DNA from: Mycolicibacterium sp. CBMA 247
GTDB taxonomy: Bacteria > Actinomycetota > Actinomycetes > Mycobacteriales > Mycobacteriaceae
NCBI RefSeq assembly: GCF_009729095.1
Contig: NZ_VTGX01000002.1
Location: forward strand, 372,001 to 436,000
Reading direction: 5' to 3'
DNA: 64,000 nt
The notes below the pieces were generated by a model. That model made no database searches. It had not been told where the DNA came from and was given only the letters and a program-made list of their open reading frames with translations. How positions within the stretch are numbered: the stretch's first letter is position 1; each line of letters begins with the position of its first letter. The position numbers and the translations under genes are program-made. This document shows, one piece after another, positions 60,344-64,000 of this stretch.

Positions 60344-63300
60344 TCAGGAGGCAGCTTTGAGGGTGATTTCGGAGATATCGGTGCGGCTCTTGCCGTCCAC
60401 GGTGCCCAGTGTCGAGATCCACACCAGGACGTAAGAGGTCGACGATGCCTTGTTCACCGAGATGGTGTTGGCGCCCGGCTTCAATGGCGTCGGCGGGGTC
60501 AGCACGGTGGTGTCCGACAGCGACGACGGTGTGGCCGACTGAGCCGCGCGGATCTGCACGGCGGTGCCGGTGCTCGTCAGGTTGATGGTGACCGAGCCGA
60601 TCACGGTCGGCTGCGGCAGTTGCAGCATCAGCCCGACACCGTTCTTGAATCCGGGGAACGGGGCGGGATCCGAATACGTGTCGGAGGACCATGCCGTGCC
60701 GGGGTTGCCGTCGATGGCCAGCCCGGCCTGGCCGGGCGAATCCGCCTCGCCCTCGGGGGAGAACACCGTGGCCCGAACGGGTTTCACCGTGCTGCCGGAA
60801 GCGGCCGACGAATTGCCTTGGGTGTCTTCGCTGCTCGACGGGGCGTTCAGGCCGAGTTCGTCGCGGTTGAGGCCGCCACCGACGTCGCCGAAGATTCGGT
60901 TGAGGACGGAGGCCATCACCAGCAGCGCCACGATGATGATGGCCGCGGCCACGCTCACCCCGATGATCAGGCCCTTGCGGCGCCGAGCCTCGGTGGCTTC
61001 GTGCTCCTCGGGGGTCTCGTGCGCCCGGACCGGGGCGACCGGGGCGGGCGCCTCCTCGAACGAACCCATCAGCTCGGTTCGGTCGGCGATCGCGGTGGCC
61101 TGTTGCAGCAGATTCAAAAGGGTTGGGGCACTTCGGATTCCACCACCGGGCTGTACGGCACGGGCGGCAGCCGCCGAAATCTGGAACGGGATGTCGCGGT
61201 CCATTGTGCGTGGCTCGACCGGCTGGCCGGCCTGGTCCAGCGCGGCCGGCTCCAGGTCGCTGTGCGTTCCGGACTCCGGCAGCGGCCAGCGGTTGACCAG
61301 CAGCGCATACAGCGCGGCCCCGATGCCGCGGATGTCGTCGTCGGGGGTGGCATCGGGCATGGTGGCCGGGAAGGCCAGCGCCACATCACCTTCGATGCTG
61401 ACCCGCACACGGCTGGGGTGATCGATCGACAGCGCCACACCGGCGCGGTGGGCGGCCTCGGCGGCTGCCGCCAGCGACTGGATGGCCCGCGCCCCACCGA
61501 TCGGGGACGGTGAGGTGTCGGCGACCTCGGCCAGCGAGCCGCCGCGAATCCACTCCGAGACGATCAGCCCGCCCGATCCGCTGTGGGCCACGTCGAGCAC
61601 CCGGGCGATGCCGGGAACATCGATGCGGCTGAGCTTGAGGGTGCGCGAGAGGATCTCCTGCACCTGCGCGTCGGGCATGGTGGCGTCCGGGTCGACGAAG
61701 GTCAGCGCCACCTGCCGGTCCAGCGCGGTGTCGAGCGCCTGCCAGAACTGGAGGTGTGGCGGGCCACCGTGGAACACCAGCAGCCGGTAGCGGCCCTCGG
61801 CGATCGTTGCCCCGGGGATCAGGTGCACATCGTTCTCGGCCGATTCCAGGACAGCCTCGCGCGGCGGCACGAACGAGATCGGCTCGCGCGTCGGATCGCC
61901 GCCGTAGTCGTTGGCGGGACGGGCGGTCCCGTTCGACCGGCTCACGGTGTGCTCGGCAGCGCCGGTGGGCGACACGGCGCTCTCGTCCGACGGAGTGGCG
62001 GGACCGGCTGGGGCCACATCCGGCTGGAACCCGTCGGCAGCCGGACGGGGCAACTTCGTCGTCTCGGTTGTCATGCCGGATGTGGAGGTGGCGTTCAATG
62101 CCGGGCCGTCCGCAGATTCGTCGGTCACCGGTAATCCTTTCCGCATCCCCGCCCCGGCAACACCTGCCGGGGTCCCGCCTGCGGCGGCTGCCGGGCTTGA
62201 CGGCCACCGATTGGCAGAAGAATTCCTCTGATCAGGGTACGTGACGGGTACCGCCGGATGAGGTCCGACGGGCGGCGCAATTGATTGCACGGCTACCTTT
62301 CCGGCTGCCGGCGACGATGCGATACGCCCCCGCCCCAGCCGGCGGCGGATCATGGCCAGGGCCGACTGGGCCTCGGGTACCCGGGCGGCAAGCATCACTC
62401 CGGCGATGATCGGGACCATGATCAGGCCGAGCGCGAGCAGGCGCAGCAGTGAACCCGCGGCGCCGGCGTGCTTGGTCAGCGAGTCCAGGCCCAGCAGCTG
62501 GTCGGCGACGTGGGCCACCAGGCTGGCGAGCAGCGACGCCGCGATGGTCACCAGGATCGTGCGGATCACGGCGGCGCGCAGCAGCCGGCCGCCGCGCGGA
62601 CGCAGGTTGGCCTTCAGCAGCACATAACCGACCGCGGCCCCGGCGACGAATCCCAGGCCGTTGGCCAGGCCCAGGTAGCCGGCCACCATGTTGGGGTTGT
62701 CGGTCAGGTGCGGTGCGGCGAGCGAGCCGATGATCTTGACGGTGGTGATCACGACGATGATGACGATCGGTGTCCACGGCCGTTCCCGCGCGTAGAACAC
62801 GCGCAGTTGCAGCAACACCAGCGCGTAGGGGATCAGCGTGAACGCCGACAGCGTGATCGCCATGCCGAGGTAGCCGGCGTCGGTGGCGCTGAAATTGCCG
62901 TAGGCGAACAGCGCGCTGCCGATCGCGGGCCCGCCGACGGTCATCATCGCCACGATCGGGATCAGCGTCACCATGGTCAGCCTGGTGGCCAGTGAAAGAT
63001 CGTCCAGGACGGCTGGGACGTCATCGGCGGCCGCGTTGCGGCTCAGGCGCGGCATCACCACGGTGAGCACCGTGACGCCGATCATCCCGAACGGCAGCAT
63101 CAGCACCAGCCACGTGTAGTTGTAGATGGCCGGGCCCGAGGCGGCCGCGGTGCTGGCGATCTGGTTGCCGACGATCAGGCCGATCTGGCTGATCAGGACG
63201 TAGAGCACCATCGCGGCGGCCATGGTGCCGAATTTCTTGAGCCGGTCGTCGATGCCCCACAGCGGCCGCAGGCTGACCCGTTCTTCGCGGATCGCCGCGA

Positions 63301-64000
63301 ACAGCACCGCGGCCTGGGCAACCACACCCAGCGTGGTGCCGATACCCAGGACCAGCAGCTTGGCCGTGCCCATCTGGACCGGATCGCTCGACAATTCCCC
63401 GGGCACCAGGACGAAGACGCCCAGCGTCACGATCGCCACCACGTTGTTGACCACCGGTGCCCAGGCCGGGGGACCGAACACGTTGCGGGTGTTGAGGATC
63501 GCCATGAACACCGAGGACAGGCCGTAGAACAGCACCTGCGGTAGCAGTAGGTAGGCGAACGCGGTGGTCAGCGGATTGTTGACCTGCGGATCGCTGCCGA
63601 GCATGAGCCGCACCAGCAGTGGCGCGCACAGCACCGAGAGCACGGTGGTGATCAGCAGCAACGTGGTGGCCAGGGTGACCAGGCGCCGGACGAAGTCGGT
63701 GCCGCCGTCGGCGTCGTCGCGTTCGGCCCGGGCCAGTACCGGCACGAAGATCGCGGTGAACGTGGCCTCAAGCACCAGCGCGGCCACCATGTTGGGCAGC
63801 TGGTTGGCCACCGAGAACGAACTGGTCAAGGGCCCGCCGAGTAGGGCCATGAGCAGCACGAACCGGAAGAATCCGGTGATCCGCGAGATCAGCGTGGCGA
63901 ATGCCATGCCCCACGAGCGTGAGACCACCGCGGCGTCGGAGAGCTCCGCGCGCCCGGCCGGCCGGGCGGGGCCCGTCGCATGGGGAATCCGCGGCGGGCC
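60344..64000 (-). CDS. murJ: Lipid II flippase MurJ (MviN) with pseudokinase domain; 5' end beyond the window
   Basis: The frame is open to base 64000, so the start is outside; from VVSRSWGMAFATLISRITGF at 63928 there are 1194 residues, preceded here by 24 more in frame (including RAELSDAAV, as in Rv3910). Residues about 1-530 are the MurJ/MviN membrane domain, then a disordered linker, a pseudokinase at about 695-950 (YRLLVFHGGPPHLQFWQALD; no HRD catalytic Asp seen), a membrane helix near 990-1012 (GLIIGVSVAAAIIIVALLVM) and an outer beta-rich domain (about 1030-1194). PknB phosphorylation of the pseudokinase recruits FhaA and halts lipid II export. Confidence 0.95.
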   Translation of the reverse strand, partial: GPPRIPHATGPARPAGRAELSDAAVVSRSWGMAFATLISRITGFFRFVLLMALLGGPLTSSFSVANQLPNMVAALVLEATFTAIFVPVLARAERDDADGGTDFVRRLVTLATTLLLITTVLSVLCAPLLVRLMLGSDPQVNNPLTTAFAYLLLPQVLFYGLSSVFMAILNTRNVFGPPAWAPVVNNVVAIVTLGVFVLVPGELSSDPVQMGTAKLLVLGIGTTLGVVAQAAVLFAAIREERVSLRPLWGIDDRLKKFGTMAAAMVLYVLISQIGLIVGNQIASTAAASGPAIYNYTWLVLMLPFGMIGVTVLTVVMPRLSRNAAADDVPAVLDDLSLATRLTMVTLIPIVAMMTVGGPAIGSALFAYGNFSATDAGYLGMAITLSAFTLIPYALVLLQLRVFYARERPWTPIVIIVVITTVKIIGSLAAPHLTDNPNMVAGYLGLANGLGFVAGAAVGYVLLKANLRPRGGRLLRAAVIRTILVTIAASLLASLVAHVADQLLGLDSLTKHAGAAGSLLRLLALGLIMVPIIAGVMLAARVPEAQSALAMIRRRLGRGRIASSPAAGKVAVQSIAPPVGPHPAVPVTYPDQRNSSANRWPSSPAAAAGGTPAGVAGAGMRKGLPVTDESADGPALNATSTSGMTTETTKLPRPAADGFQPDVAPAGPATPSDESAVSPTGAAEHTVSRSNGTARPANDYGGDPTREPISFVPPREAVLESAENDVHLIPGATIAEGRYRLLVFHGGPPHLQFWQALDTALDRQVALTFVDPDATMPDAQVQEILSRTLKLSRIDVPGIARVLDVAHSGSGGLIVSEWIRGGSLAEVADTSPSPIGGARAIQSLAAAAEAAHRAGVALSIDHPSRVRVSIEGDVALAFPATMPDATPDDDIRGIGAALYALLVNRWPLPESGTHSDLEPAALDQAGQPVEPRTMDRDIPFQISAAAARAVQPGGGIRSAPTLLNLLQQATAIADRTELMGSFEEAPAPVAPVRAHETPEEHEATEARRRKGLIIGVSVAAAIIIVALLVMASVLNRIFGDVGGGLNRDELGLNAPSSSEDTQGNSSAASGSTVKPVRATVFSPEGEADSPGQAGLAIDGNPGTAWSSDTYSDPAPFPGFKNGVGLMLQLPQPTVIGSVTINLTSTGTAVQIRAAQSATPSSLSDTTVLTPPTPLKPGANTISVNKASSTSYVLVWISTLGTVDGKSRTDISEITLKAAS

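Overview
The window is high-GC actinobacterial DNA carrying the chromosomal origin region of a Mycobacterium (Mycolicibacterium) species. Gene order on both sides of dnaA matches mycobacteria: murJ-sigM-rsmA-trxB-trxA-cwlM / parB-parA-rsmG-jag-yidC-yidD-rnpA-rpmH / dnaA-oriC-dnaN-gnd-recF-dciA-gyrB-gyrA. It continues into the pknB-pknA-pbpA-rodA-pstP-fhaB-fhaA cluster. A glycopeptidolipid (GPL) locus, gnd between dnaN and recF, and Ser at GyrA position 91 (Ala90 in M. tuberculosis numbering) point to a rapidly growing, GPL-making species, possibly of the M. fortuitum/peregrinum type. The species call is inference.

Left third (1 to about 21.3 kb): part of a GPL locus. It holds the 5' end of an NRPS (starter condensation domain, then an adenylation domain whose visible pocket residues fit Phe, as expected of Mps1) and an MbtH-like protein. 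A fatty-acid/lipid O-methyltransferase (Fmt-like), three GT1 glycosyltransferases, three TylF-type sugar O-methyltransferases and rmlA (dTDP-sugar supply) follow. The locus ends with a PAPS-type sulfotransferase, a small secreted hemophore-family protein and an MmpS-MmpL-MmpL exporter. Together these would build, glycosylate, methylate, possibly sulfate and export a GPL. The acetyltransferase, the rest of the NRPS and the Gap protein are not in the window. Strand switches and several 0.5-0.8 kb non-coding stretches separate these genes.

Middle (22.2-36.3 kb): tRNA-Leu marks the boundary to the conserved core. Then comes a tightly coupled operon (fhaA, fhaB, pstP, rodA, pbpA, pknA, pknB; four ATGA stop-start overlaps) controlling cell-wall growth through Ser/Thr phosphorylation. 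After it lie pabA/trpG, a DUF881 protein, crgA, a PH-domain membrane protein, ppiA, cwsA, and tRNA-Ala and tRNA-Ile with a 40-aa DLW-39-like membrane ORF between them.

Right half (36.3-64 kb): the DUF3566 gene, gyrA, gyrB, dciA, recF, gnd and dnaN run leftward away from oriC (46.03-46.65 kb), which has an AT-rich unwinding candidate and a DnaA-box cluster. dnaA (TTG start) is followed by a rightward series rpmH-rnpA-yidD-yidC-jag-rsmG-parA-parB with three parS sites. A GNAT gene and a convergent cell-wall/redox block (phosphotransferase, cwlM, trxA, trxB, rsmA, sigM, murJ) close the window. murJ runs off the right edge. CwlM, MurJ, FhaA, PknA/B, PstP, RodA, PbpA, CrgA and CwsA form one known regulatory network for peptidoglycan synthesis and septation, all encoded within about 42 kb here.
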